DNA of 64,000 nucleotides. Source: UBA4427 sp045106235 (GTDB lineage Bacteria; Myxococcota_A; UBA9160; UBA4427). This document shows, piece after piece, positions 1 to 7,735 of this stretch. The notes below the pieces were generated by a model that did no database searches, was not told where the DNA came from, and saw only the letters and a program-made list of their open reading frames with translations. The stretch covers positions 231,615-295,614 of the forward strand of contig JBGCEJ010000008.1 of assembly GCA_045106235.1 (NCBI GenBank), written 5' to 3'. The position numbers were made by a program, and so were the translations under genes. Each line of letters opens with the position of its first letter. The first letter of the stretch is position 1.

Positions 1-9
1 CTGAGTTCT

Positions 10-690
10 TTGCGAGGGGCGAGTGTGCTGCGCGCAGCACTTCCGCTTTTGATCGCGGGTGCTCTCGCAACTGCGACCGTTGCATTCACAGTCTCAGTCG
101 CGAAACCGGCTCTGGCTGAGGGTGGGGACCTCGCGCGAGGCGAGCAGGTCTACGAACTCTGCCAGAAATGTCACGGCGCCAACGGCGAAGGCAATAGCGA
201 AGTACTCGCTCCTTCGATTGCGGGCCTGCCGAGCTGGTATATCGAAGCGCAGCTGAAGAACTTCAAGTCGGGGGCCCGCGGTCTTCACGCGAAGGACACC
301 GGCGGTCTTCGCATGTACCCGATGTCGCAGTGGCTTCGCAAAGACGAAGACCTCACGGCGGTGACGGCTTACGTGGCTGCGATGCCGAAGACGGCACCCG
401 ATGCGGAGCTTGAAGAGCCCGGCGACGCGAAGGCGGGCGCAGGTTATTACGCGGTCTGCAGCGCGTGCCACGGTGCCAATGGTGGTGGCAATCAGGGGAT
501 GGGTGCTCCGCCGCTCGCTGGAATGAGTGACTGGTACCTCTATTCCTCGATCTCGAAGTACAAAAATCGGATTCGCGGGACCGGCCGGGGCGATGCCCTG
601 GGCGCGGCGATGATCGGGATGGCAGGAACGCTGCCCGACGATCAGGCCATCCGTGACGTAATCGCGCATATCCAGACCTTGGAGAATTAA
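10..690 (+). CDS. Di-haem cytochrome c, probable electron donor to the oxidase
   Basis: A secreted c-type cytochrome that probably carries electrons to the CuA site of the oxidase encoded next to it. The protein starts with a signal peptide (hydrophobic residues about 8-30, likely cut after the A-L-A at 34-36). It has two class I cytochrome c domains, each with a CxxCH haem site: C51-Q-K-C-H55 and C150-S-A-C-H154. Methionines after each site (M102/M105 region; M-I-G-M near residue 204) can serve as axial ligands. The two halves look like an internal duplication. The frame is open to the left edge of the window, and the start used here is a TTG at 10, so the true start may lie upstream. The next gene starts 2 nt downstream, which fits one operon. 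Confidence 0.88.
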   Translation: MRGASVLRAALPLLIAGALATATVAFTVSVAKPALAEGGDLARGEQVYELCQKCHGANGEGNSEVLAPSIAGLPSWYIEAQLKNFKSGARGLHAKDTGGLRMYPMSQWLRKDEDLTAVTAYVAAMPKTAPDAELEEPGDAKAGAGYYAVCSACHGANGGGNQGMGAPPLAGMSDWYLYSSISKYKNRIRGTGRGDALGAAMIGMAGTLPDDQAIRDVIAHIQTLEN

Positions 691-691
691 G

Positions 692-817
692 ATGTCCGAC
701 GAAGAACATGTCGAACCCATTGATCCGCCGGCAGACGAGCTGGCGACCCGACTTTTCACCGTTTCGATCGTCGGCATTCTTGCCTTCATCGCGGTGGTCT
801 TTATTTTCATCATCTAG
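692..817 (+). CDS. 41-residue single-span membrane peptide of the oxidase operon
   Basis: A short gene between the cytochrome c gene (1 nt gap) and coxB. The peptide has an acidic N-terminal half (D/E-rich, residues 3-16) and one transmembrane helix at about residues 22-40, rich in I, V and F, ending directly at the stop codon. Small one-helix proteins are commonly encoded in haem-copper oxidase operons and act as accessory subunits or assembly helpers. I cannot assign this one to a named family. The ATG overlaps the 3' end of the cytochrome gene context, and the GGAG of that gene's last codons (681-684) serves as ribosome binding site. Its position and coding continuity support a real gene. 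Confidence 0.7.
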   Translation: MSDEEHVEPIDPPADELATRLFTVSIVGILAFIAVVFIFII

Positions 818-868
818 ATCGCGTGCGATCTAGAACGAGCCCGTTTCAAACCCTAGGCGGCACCTAAC

Positions 869-1591
869 ATGATTCTTGATGCACTCCTTCCGGCAACGGC
901 ATCGACCTACGCCAGCGATATCGATCAGCTCTTCGACGTGATCACGCTCCTGGTCGGCATTCCTTTCGCCGTTGCCTCGTACCTTTTCTTTTCTTTCATC
1001 TTTCGATTCAAGAAGAAGGAAGGGCAGCCCGCGCTCTACATCACGGGTACCGAGCACAAATACATGAAGTGGATTCATCGGGCCCATGTCCCGATCCTTC
1101 TCTTCGACGTCGTGATCGTCGTGATGGCCGTCAACGTCTGGTACAGCGTGAAGCAGGATCTTCCGGAGTCAGATTCCACCGTGCGCGTGATCGCTCAGCA
1201 ATGGGCCTGGACCTTTGTCCACCCCGGGCCGGATAATGTCATCGACACCGCCGACGACATCACCACGATCAACGAGCTGCATGTCTCGACGGATACGCTC
1301 TATCACTACAAGCTCGAGTCGAAAGACGTGCTCCACAACTTCTCGGTTCCGGTTTTCCGCTTGAAGCAGGACTCGATCCCTGGCCGCATCATCACGGGCT
1401 GGTTCGAGCCGACGGTCACCGGCGAGCACGATATTCAGTGCGCCGAGATCTGCGGCATCGGTCATGGCCTGATGCCCGCACGCATCATCATCGAGAGCCC
1501 GACGCAGCACGCAGCTTGGGTCAACGATAACAACCCGATGGCGATTGCCGCGGGCGAGTCGAAGATCGAACAGCGAGTCGCCGCGCGGTAG
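869..1591 (+). CDS. coxB: Cytochrome c oxidase subunit II
   Basis: Subunit II of an aa3-type oxidase, which takes electrons from cytochrome c through the binuclear CuA centre on the outer face of the membrane. Two transmembrane helices lie at about residues 21-46 and 72-93, followed by the cupredoxin domain. The CuA ligands are all visible: H156, C191, E193, C195, H199 and M202. The aromatic patch QWAW (111-114), used for electron entry, is also present. At 240 residues it has the core length and lacks a fused C-terminal cytochrome c domain, which fits the separate di-haem cytochrome upstream. No N-terminal lipobox is seen. Confidence 0.95.
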   Translation: MILDALLPATASTYASDIDQLFDVITLLVGIPFAVASYLFFSFIFRFKKKEGQPALYITGTEHKYMKWIHRAHVPILLFDVVIVVMAVNVWYSVKQDLPESDSTVRVIAQQWAWTFVHPGPDNVIDTADDITTINELHVSTDTLYHYKLESKDVLHNFSVPVFRLKQDSIPGRIITGWFEPTVTGEHDIQCAEICGIGHGLMPARIIIESPTQHAAWVNDNNPMAIAAGESKIEQRVAAR

Positions 1592-1610
1592 CGACGGCTC
1601 AAGGTCAAAA

Positions 1611-1646
1611 CCGGAATCGTGAGGCGGGGTACCTCGCAGCTTCCGG
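1611..1646 (+). other. Stem-loop in the leader between coxB and coxA
   Basis: An imperfect hairpin. Outer arms CCGGAA (1611-1616) and TTCCGG (1641-1646) pair perfectly, and an inner GAGG (1621-1624) pairs with CCTC (1632-1635). It lies in the 145-nt gap before coxA. There is no T-tract, so it is not a standard terminator. It may be a processing or stabilising element that sets subunit stoichiometry. That role is inference only. Confidence 0.35.
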
Positions 1647-1736
1647 TGGCAGAACTGAAAAGCTTCTGAAGATTAGGCCGAGAAGGCCACCCGAAGATCG
1701 ACGCCCCTTGCGCGCTTCGGACCAGAGGAGAGAAAA

Positions 1737-3455
1737 ATGGCTGAGTCGATTCCCGTCGAGCACGCCGAGGGTCATGAGGGTCATGGTGAACACCATGAGA
1801 TGAGCTTCACGGAGAAGTACATCTTCCCGCTCGATCATAAGATGATCGGCATGCAGTACATGTTCACCGGAATGTTCATGGCGCTGATCGGTGGCTTCTT
1901 TGCCTACGCTTTCCGCATGCAGCTCGCCTTCCCTGGGATTCAGGTTCCGGGTTGGGGTGAAGTGACGCCGGCGGCGTACAACTCGCTCGTCACGAATCAC
2001 GGCACGATCATGATCTTCTGGGTGGCGATGCCCGTTCTGATCGCGGCCTTCGGCAATTACCTCATCCCGCTGATGATTGGCGCGGACGATATGGTCTTCC
2101 CGAAGATCAATCGCCTCAGCTACCAGATCTTCCTGATCTCGGCGATCGTGATTCTCTCTGCATTCTTCGTGGAAGGCGGCGCGTTCGGTGGTGCCTGGAC
2201 GGCTTATCCCCCGCTCTCGACCAAGGCGGAGTACAACCTGACGGGCTTAGGCTCGACCCTTTGGATTACTGCGGTCTTCCTGGAGTTCGTGGCCTTCCTG
2301 CTCGGCGGTATCAACTTTATTACGACGGCCATGAATAGCCGCGCGCCCGGCATGAAAATGTGGGACGTGCCGATGGTCGTGTGGATGATCGTGATCGCGA
2401 GCATCCTCTTCATGCTCTCCGTCGGCCCGCTTCTGGCCGGCGGCATCATGATGATCTTCGACCAGAACCTCGGCACGGCATTCTTTGATCCGGATCGCGG
2501 CGGCGACCCGATTCTGTGGCAGCACCTTTTCTGGTTCTTCGGTCATCCTGAAGTCTACGTGGTGCTCCTGCCCGCAGTCGGGATTGTGGCCGAGGTCATC
2601 ACGACCTTCTCTCGCAAGAAGCTCTTCGGTTACCGCACGGTCCTCTACACGGCGATCGGCACGGGCGTCCTCTCCTTCACGGTGTGGGCGCATCATCAGT
2701 TCATCGCGGGCATCGATCCCCGCATGGCGAACGTGTTCACGGTGACGACGCTGCTCATCTCGGTTCCGATTGCGGAAATGATGTTCGTCTATATCGCGAC
2801 GCTGTACGGCGGCTCGATCACGCTGACGACGCCGATGCTTTGGGCCTTGGCCTTCATCTTCGAATTCCTGATCGGTGGTATTACGGGCATCTTCCTGGGT
2901 GCCTCGGGCAATGACATTTACATGCACGACACCTACTTCGTGCTCGCCCATTTCCACTACACCTTCTATCCGATTGCGATCATCGGGACATATGCGGGCT
3001 TCACGTACTGGTTCCCGAAGATGTTTGGGCGGATGATGAATGACCGACTCGGCAAGCTGCATTTCTGGCTGACGATCATTCCGTTCAATCTGATCTTCCT
3101 GCCGCTCTTCGTGCTCGGCGCGGCGGGTCAGCATCGCCGAATTTACAACTACGAGAACTTCCCCGAACTGGCGCTGCCCTGGATGCAGGATCTCCGGCAG
3201 GTCGCCACGATCTCGCTTTGCGTGATGCTCGGGGCTCAGGTGATCTTCTTCTACAACGTGATCAAGAGTTGGACTTCGGGTCCCGTCGCGGAGAAGAATC
3301 CCTGGCAGGCCAATACGCTGGAGTGGACGGCGACTTCGCCCCCGCCCCACGGCAACTGGCCCGAAGGTCTTCCGACCGTCTACCGCGGTCCGTACGAATA
3401 CAGCCACCCGGACCGAAAGGGCTCGGATTACTGGCCGCAGGACGAACCTGCGTAA
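1737..3455 (+). CDS. coxA: Cytochrome c oxidase subunit I, K-channel lysine replaced
   Basis: Catalytic subunit of a haem-copper oxidase, reducing O2 to water and pumping protons. It has twelve or more predicted membrane helices. Recognisable metal ligands are H88 (low-spin haem), H270 of GHPEVY with Y274 (CuB ligand and cross-linked tyrosine), H319/H320 (CuB), and H405/H407 of the AHFHY motif (haems). D-channel residues D118, N125 and E272 are conserved. At the place of the K-channel lysine (family pattern VPTGxK), the sequence reads VPIAEM, so Thr is replaced by I345 and Lys by M348, with E347 beside it. The N-terminus is His-rich (residues 9-21). A strong ribosome binding site, GGAGAG, precedes the ATG. 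Confidence 0.95.
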   Translation: MAESIPVEHAEGHEGHGEHHEMSFTEKYIFPLDHKMIGMQYMFTGMFMALIGGFFAYAFRMQLAFPGIQVPGWGEVTPAAYNSLVTNHGTIMIFWVAMPVLIAAFGNYLIPLMIGADDMVFPKINRLSYQIFLISAIVILSAFFVEGGAFGGAWTAYPPLSTKAEYNLTGLGSTLWITAVFLEFVAFLLGGINFITTAMNSRAPGMKMWDVPMVVWMIVIASILFMLSVGPLLAGGIMMIFDQNLGTAFFDPDRGGDPILWQHLFWFFGHPEVYVVLLPAVGIVAEVITTFSRKKLFGYRTVLYTAIGTGVLSFTVWAHHQFIAGIDPRMANVFTVTTLLISVPIAEMMFVYIATLYGGSITLTTPMLWALAFIFEFLIGGITGIFLGASGNDIYMHDTYFVLAHFHYTFYPIAIIGTYAGFTYWFPKMFGRMMNDRLGKLHFWLTIIPFNLIFLPLFVLGAAGQHRRIYNYENFPELALPWMQDLRQVATISLCVMLGAQVIFFYNVIKSWTSGPVAEKNPWQANTLEWTATSPPPHGNWPEGLPTVYRGPYEYSHPDRKGSDYWPQDEPA

Positions 3456-3600
3456 GACAGATTCCTGATTGGGCTCGCCCCTCCCAACCCTCGTTGTCTA
3501 AGACTTCGATGGTTTGGCGGGGCGAAGTCGATTCAGCGAGCGAAAAGATCAACACCTGGGGCGAGCGCGCATGGCGGCCGTCCGGAAAATGGAGTCGAAC

Positions 3601-4176
3601 ATGTCCGCAAGGCCGATTGCCACCACACGCAGCGCAGCGGGAATGCCCACTGCCCGCCTGGCTGTATGGTGGATCATCTCCTCGGAAATCGTGATTTTCG
3701 GTGGCCTGTTGGGCGCCTACATCATGCATCGTCTCGCGCACGGCATCTGGGCCGACTACGCCGCGAATACGAACACCATGATCGGTGCCACGAATACTTT
3801 CGTGCTCCTCACGTCGAGTCTCTCGGCGGTGCTCGCGCATCAGGCAGCCGAAAAGGGCGACGGTCCGAAAGCGGCCAAGTTCCTCTACCTCACGACCCTG
3901 GGCGGAGCGATCTTTCTCTGCATCAAGGCCTACGAGTGGAGCTACGAGATCAGTCACGGCATGACGATCACGGCGAACACCTTCTGGTCCTTCTACTACA
4001 CGGCCGCGGGGATTCACGCCTCGCATGTCATCGCGGGCATGATCATCATGCTCTTTGTGGCGCAGACGGCCAAGAAGAACCTCGAACTCCAGCGCGTCGA
4101 GATCATTGGCCTTTACTGGCATTTCGTTGACGTTGTCTGGATCTTCCTCTTTCCGCTTCTTTACATCGCGAAATAA
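3601..4176 (+). CDS. coxC: Cytochrome c oxidase subunit III
   Basis: Subunit III of the oxidase, a membrane protein that stabilises subunit I and the D-channel. This 191-residue protein has five predicted membrane helices, the short form without the first two helices found in longer homologues. The C-terminal motif HFVDVVWIFLFP is the family signature. The frame is open from 3514, with other starts possible at 3571 and 3589. I chose 3601 because GGAG at 3591-3594 lies 6 nt before this ATG and the family alignment starts near here. The next gene begins 14 nt downstream. Confidence 0.92.
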   Translation: MSARPIATTRSAAGMPTARLAVWWIISSEIVIFGGLLGAYIMHRLAHGIWADYAANTNTMIGATNTFVLLTSSLSAVLAHQAAEKGDGPKAAKFLYLTTLGGAIFLCIKAYEWSYEISHGMTITANTFWSFYYTAAGIHASHVIAGMIIMLFVAQTAKKNLELQRVEIIGLYWHFVDVVWIFLFPLLYIAK

Positions 4177-4190
4177 TTAGGGGTCCCATC

Positions 4191-4637
4191 ATGAGTGAAA
4201 ACGAAGAACACGGCACCTCTCATTACGTCAAGATCTGGGCGATCCTACTCGTCCTCCTGGTGATCTCGGTCATCGGCCCGGAATTCGGCATCCAGTGGCT
4301 CACCCTCGTGACGGCCTTCGGGATTGCCGTCGTGAAGGCCTATATGGTTGTCACGAAGTTCATGCACATCAACGCGACGCCGCGCTTCGTGATTTATACG
4401 ATCACGACGACGCTCGTGTTCATGCTGCTCTTCTTCGCAGGAACGGCCCCGGACGTCATGAAGTCCAGCGGAACGAACTGGAAAAAGCCCTCCTGGATCG
4501 AAGCTGAGCGCGCGTATGCCGCGGGCGAAGTCGGTGGTGGCAGTCATGGCGGCGGTCATGGTGAAGAGCACGGCTCGGGTCATGGCGAAGAAGCCGGACA
4601 CGGCGCCGACAGTTCCGACGATGGCGGGCATCACTAG
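4191..4637 (+). CDS. coxD: Oxidase subunit IV-like protein with His-rich C-terminal tail
   Basis: Small membrane subunit of the caa3/aa3 oxidase (prokaryotic subunit IV type). Three transmembrane helices are predicted at about residues 12-30, 34-54 and 66-86, with the family-typical lysine/methionine-rich stretch VKAYMVVTKFMH between helices 2 and 3. The C-terminus from residue 115 on is a low-complexity tail of Gly, His and Glu with about nine histidines. This tail is longer than usual for the family and could bind copper or other metals. That is inference. The gene lies in the operon directly after coxC. Confidence 0.85.
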   Translation: MSENEEHGTSHYVKIWAILLVLLVISVIGPEFGIQWLTLVTAFGIAVVKAYMVVTKFMHINATPRFVIYTITTTLVFMLLFFAGTAPDVMKSSGTNWKKPSWIEAERAYAAGEVGGGSHGGGHGEEHGSGHGEEAGHGADSSDDGGHH

Positions 4638-4765
4638 CCGCAATCGAGCCAGGGCCAGCATGAAGTCGAGCGTTCCTGCGATATGCAGCGCGCTCAGGGC
4701 GTTTCGGATCGCGATTCGCCTCGGATGATTTCGAAACCTAGAGTGTAGACGGGGGAGCAAGGAGA

Positions 4766-5368
4766 ATGAGCGTGAGTTCGTACCCACCGTCATCGCCGGT
4801 CCGTCTGGTTTCGGAAGAACGAGGAGAGCCGCGCGTCATTTCGAATGGCGTGCTCGGCATGCTGCTCTTCATCCTCACGGAAATCATGCTCTTCGCGGGC
4901 ATGATCTCCGCGTTCAGCATCGTGAAGGCCTCCTCCGCGATCTGGCCTCCGCCGGACCAACCGCGGCTCCCCTTCGAAGAGACTGCCTTTAACACGGCGG
5001 CGCTTTTTGCTTCTGCCTTGCTTCTGTACTGGGCGCAGCAGAAATTCAAAGACGATCGAGCAGCCGCTCGCAAGCCTCTGCTCGGTGCGATCGGCCTCGG
5101 CGCATTCTTTGTCCTTTTCCAGGGCTGGGAATGGACGTCGATGCTGGCCCAGGGGCTGACGCTCACGTCGTCCACCCTCGGCAGCTTCTTCTACCTGATC
5201 GTCGGGACCCACGCGATCCACGCCATCGTCGCCATCGGTCTGCTCGTGCAAACCTGGCGCCGCCTCGAGGCTGGCTGGCTGCAGCCCAGTCAGTTCGCGA
5301 CCGCAGCGGCCTTCTGGTATTTCGTGGTCGGGGCTTGGCCGATCATCTATTGGCAGGTCTATCTTTGA
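4766..5368 (+). CDS. Second CoxC-like (haem-copper oxidase subunit III family) protein
   Basis: A 200-residue membrane protein of the subunit III family, with five predicted helices. The stretch GMLLFILTEIMLFAGM (about residues 31-46) carries the helix III motif with the conserved glutamate, and GSFFYLIVGTHAIHAI matches the later helices. It is distinct from the coxC gene at 3601, so the operon encodes two subunit III paralogues. One may be a partial fold partner or belong to another enzyme form. AGGAG lies just before the ATG. The 128-nt gap before it holds no gene I can see. Its stop codon overlaps the start of the next gene. Confidence 0.88.
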   Translation: MSVSSYPPSSPVRLVSEERGEPRVISNGVLGMLLFILTEIMLFAGMISAFSIVKASSAIWPPPDQPRLPFEETAFNTAALFASALLLYWAQQKFKDDRAAARKPLLGAIGLGAFFVLFQGWEWTSMLAQGLTLTSSTLGSFFYLIVGTHAIHAIVAIGLLVQTWRRLEAGWLQPSQFATAAAFWYFVVGAWPIIYWQVYL

Positions 5369-5688
5369 TGTCAGGTTGCAGTCGCAACCTGGGGCTGCGG
5401 GCGCTCATGTCAGGGTTTGTGGCTTGGGCGGTTTTGCAGTCGCCGCGTGTGGCTTCGGCGTGTGCGGTTTGTACCGCGGGTCGTGATGAAGAGAATCAGG
5501 CGGCGTTCTTGTGGTCGACGCTCTTCATGTCGCTGCTGCCTTTGATTGCGATCGGGACGCTCGTCTTTGTGATTCGCCGCCGCTACAAGGCACTCGAAGC
5601 CGAGACCGCAGCCAGAGAAGCGGATCACGCCGCTCAGGTCGCAGCATCGGAAGCCGGCGCGGGCCCGAGTCCCAGCGCGGCTCTCTAG
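5368..5688 (+). CDS. Small signal-peptide/membrane protein ending the oxidase operon
   Basis: A 106-residue protein whose ATG overlaps the TGA of the previous gene (TGATG), so it is translationally coupled to the oxidase operon. It has an N-terminal hydrophobic segment (about residues 9-32) that ends in S-A-C-A-V-C, a second membrane helix (about residues 49-69), and an Ala/Glu-rich cytoplasmic tail. The C-A-V-C pair directly after the first hydrophobic segment could be a lipoprotein or metal-binding site. Short proteins with such a Cys pair are found in oxidase loci of related bacteria. I cannot name a family with certainty. A role in copper delivery or oxidase assembly is only a guess. Confidence 0.65.
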   Translation: MSGCSRNLGLRALMSGFVAWAVLQSPRVASACAVCTAGRDEENQAAFLWSTLFMSLLPLIAIGTLVFVIRRRYKALEAETAAREADHAAQVAASEAGAGPSPSAAL

Positions 5689-5713
5689 CAACTCCCGGTT
5701 CCTCCTGGTTCCT

Positions 5714-5737
5714 GGCGCGCAGGGTGTAGGCCGCGCC
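5714..5737. terminator. GC-rich stem-loop between convergent genes
   Basis: GGCGCG (5714-5719) pairs with CGCGCC (5732-5737) around a 12-nt loop. It lies between the end of the oxidase operon and the end of the convergent yheU-like gene, where a bidirectional terminator is expected. No T-tract follows, so this is a weak call. Confidence 0.3.
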
Positions 5738-5775
5738 GCTTAACACCGCACGGCGCCGCGCCTGCCGAGCAGCTC

Positions 5776-6150
5776 TCAGCGCTCGCCGAGAGCATCCGCG
5801 AGCAAGTCCGAATGGACGATACTCGCGCTCTCCTCTTCAAGATCGAAGACGATGCGGGCCTCGCCGTCTTCGAGCTGACGCCGCACCTGAGCGACTTTTT
5901 CCTCGAGGGTTCGTTCCGCATGGGGATCCGCTGCTCCGCCGAGGCTGGAGCCGGTATTCCCGTAGTCGGTCCCTTCTCGAGTGATGTACTCCTCGATCAG
6001 GCCTCGGAGGGCTTCCGGGGAGATCTGATCCAGGGCCAGCTCCACGCCTCGGACAGCCTCTTCTTCTGTGGGCTCGGCGGCGTCTGCGTCCTCGAAATCA
6101 GCCGTCGATGAACCGTCCGAAGGGTCTATTGATTCCACGCTCGACATCAT
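5776..6150 (-). CDS. YheU/UPF0270-like protein with acidic N-terminal extension
   Basis: The C-terminal part matches the YheU (UPF0270) family, small proteins of unknown function: ISPEALRGLIEEYITREGTDYG (split here by family position, about residues 43-64) and later EEKVAQVRRQLEDGEA (about 82-97) are the two conserved blocks. Family members are usually about 70-80 residues. This one has 124, with an acidic N-terminal extension of about 40 residues and an insertion of about 15 residues between the two blocks. Function is unknown. It is a lone gene convergent with the oxidase operon and divergent from the amidase gene. Confidence 0.7.
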   Translation of the reverse strand: MMSSVESIDPSDGSSTADFEDADAAEPTEEEAVRGVELALDQISPEALRGLIEEYITREGTDYGNTGSSLGGAADPHAERTLEEKVAQVRRQLEDGEARIVFDLEEESASIVHSDLLADALGER

Positions 6151-6256
6151 GCCGAAAGCCTAGCTCTCCTTCGCCGCGACCGACTCCACTTGCCCCGTCC
6201 TCGGCGCGAATCTTGTGGCATCGTTTCAATCACCCTTCCGCGAGAAAGAAGATGCG

Positions 6257-7672
6257 ATGACGAAGCCCTCCGCAGCCTCCAAGACTCTGCCCTGGCACAA
6301 TATCCGAATGCTCACGGAGCTCTTCGATACGGGGACGCTCTCGGCGGTTGAGATCGTGGATGCCGCATACGCGCGGATCGCGGAAAAAGACGCCGAGCTA
6401 CAGGCCTTCGCTGTCCTTTGGCCCGAGCGGGCGCGCGCCGCCGCTAAGCGATTGGATGCGGCGAAATCGAAAGGCGAGGCGTTGGGGACTCTGCGCGGAA
6501 TACCGATCGCGCTCAAGGACCTGGTGGATGTGGCCGGAGAGCCTACCCGCGCGGGGACCACGGCCCTCGGAGAAAGCGTCGCCGCGCAGAATGCAGAAGT
6601 GACAGACCGACTCGAGGCTGCGGGCGCTGTTCTACTTGGCAAGGTCAAGATGACCGAGGGCGCCTTCGTCGAGCATCATGAAAGTGTCACGCCGCCGGTC
6701 AACCCGTGGAATCCGGAACGTTGGACCGGGATCTCCTCAAGCGGCTCAGGCGTCGCCGTGGCCGGCGGGCTCTGCACCGCGGCGCTGGGAACAGATACCG
6801 GCGGATCGATTCGCTACCCCTCGGCGGCCTGTGGGCTCACGGGCTTGAAGCCGACTCACGGCCGCGTCTCGCTGCGTGGTGTCTTCCCGCTCGCGGCTTC
6901 TCTCGACCATATCGGTCCCATGGGGCGCAGCGTCGACGACGTTGATCGCCTCTTTCGTGTCCTCGCAGGTTTCGACCCCGCAGATCCCTGGAGCCTTGCG
7001 GCCAACCCGCCCGTCCCGGCGTTGCCCGATGTCCCAGACTCTATCGCCGGTCTGCGGATCGGGGTCGATGCAGATTACCTGAGCGACCATTTAGCACCCG
7101 AAGTTGCTGCCGCGATCCAAACCGCCCTCGACGTATTCGAAAAAGCGGGGGCGCATCTCGTTCCCGTCCGCTTACCCGATTTGAACCGGGCTCTCGCGGC
7201 CTGGGTCTTCCTCGGCAGCGCGGAAATCGCCCGCGCCCACGCCGAGACCTTTCCGGCCAAGGCGGATCAGTACGGAGCCGCGCTGCGCGGAGCGATCGAG
7301 CAGGGCATGGCCACGGACCCGCGCGCCGTAGCGGAAGGCTACGAAGCGCGCGTCGAATTCAGCCGCCGGTTCGCTGCGCTTTTTGACGAGGTGGATGCCT
7401 TTGCTGCGCCGGTGATTCCGGGGCCCCTGGTGGCCAACACGAATCTTGCTGATCCCGAGAAATTTCCCGAGGCGGGGGCGGCCGTCCGTTACACGACGCC
7501 CTTCAACCTTTCGGGCTCGCCCTCTCTGACCTTTCCGATTGGCTTTGACTCCGGCGCCGCGCCGATTGGATTTCAGCTCGTGGGTCCTCATCTTGCCGAG
7601 CCGGTCCTGCTCCGTCTGGGGGCGGCTTATCAAACGGCGACGGATTGGCATACGCGGCATCCTGAAATTTAG
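6257..7672 (+). CDS. Amidase signature family enzyme
   Basis: A hydrolase of the amidase signature family, which uses a Ser-cisSer-Lys triad to cleave amide bonds. With the ATG at 6257 it has 471 residues, the usual length. K87 (in ALKDLVD), the serine cluster at 160-164 (cis-serine) and S184 in GTDTGGS (nucleophile) are all visible. Substrate cannot be told from sequence. It has the same core as GatA, but there are no gatB or gatC genes nearby, so a free-standing amidase is more likely than a tRNA amidotransferase subunit. An in-frame GTG at 6215 is an alternative start. Confidence 0.88.
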   Translation: MTKPSAASKTLPWHNIRMLTELFDTGTLSAVEIVDAAYARIAEKDAELQAFAVLWPERARAAAKRLDAAKSKGEALGTLRGIPIALKDLVDVAGEPTRAGTTALGESVAAQNAEVTDRLEAAGAVLLGKVKMTEGAFVEHHESVTPPVNPWNPERWTGISSSGSGVAVAGGLCTAALGTDTGGSIRYPSAACGLTGLKPTHGRVSLRGVFPLAASLDHIGPMGRSVDDVDRLFRVLAGFDPADPWSLAANPPVPALPDVPDSIAGLRIGVDADYLSDHLAPEVAAAIQTALDVFEKAGAHLVPVRLPDLNRALAAWVFLGSAEIARAHAETFPAKADQYGAALRGAIEQGMATDPRAVAEGYEARVEFSRRFAALFDEVDAFAAPVIPGPLVANTNLADPEKFPEAGAAVRYTTPFNLSGSPSLTFPIGFDSGAAPIGFQLVGPHLAEPVLLRLGAAYQTATDWHTRHPEI

Positions 7673-7735
7673 ACATCCCGAACCGACGGCGCGGAATGGG
7701 CGGGCTATCGTCGTGGGCCCCAGTTCGGAGAAAAC

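Noticed and set aside
2247..3407. 386-codon minus-strand frame inside coxA
   Set aside because: Charged, Arg/His/Asp-rich composition typical of antisense to a membrane protein gene in GC-rich DNA.
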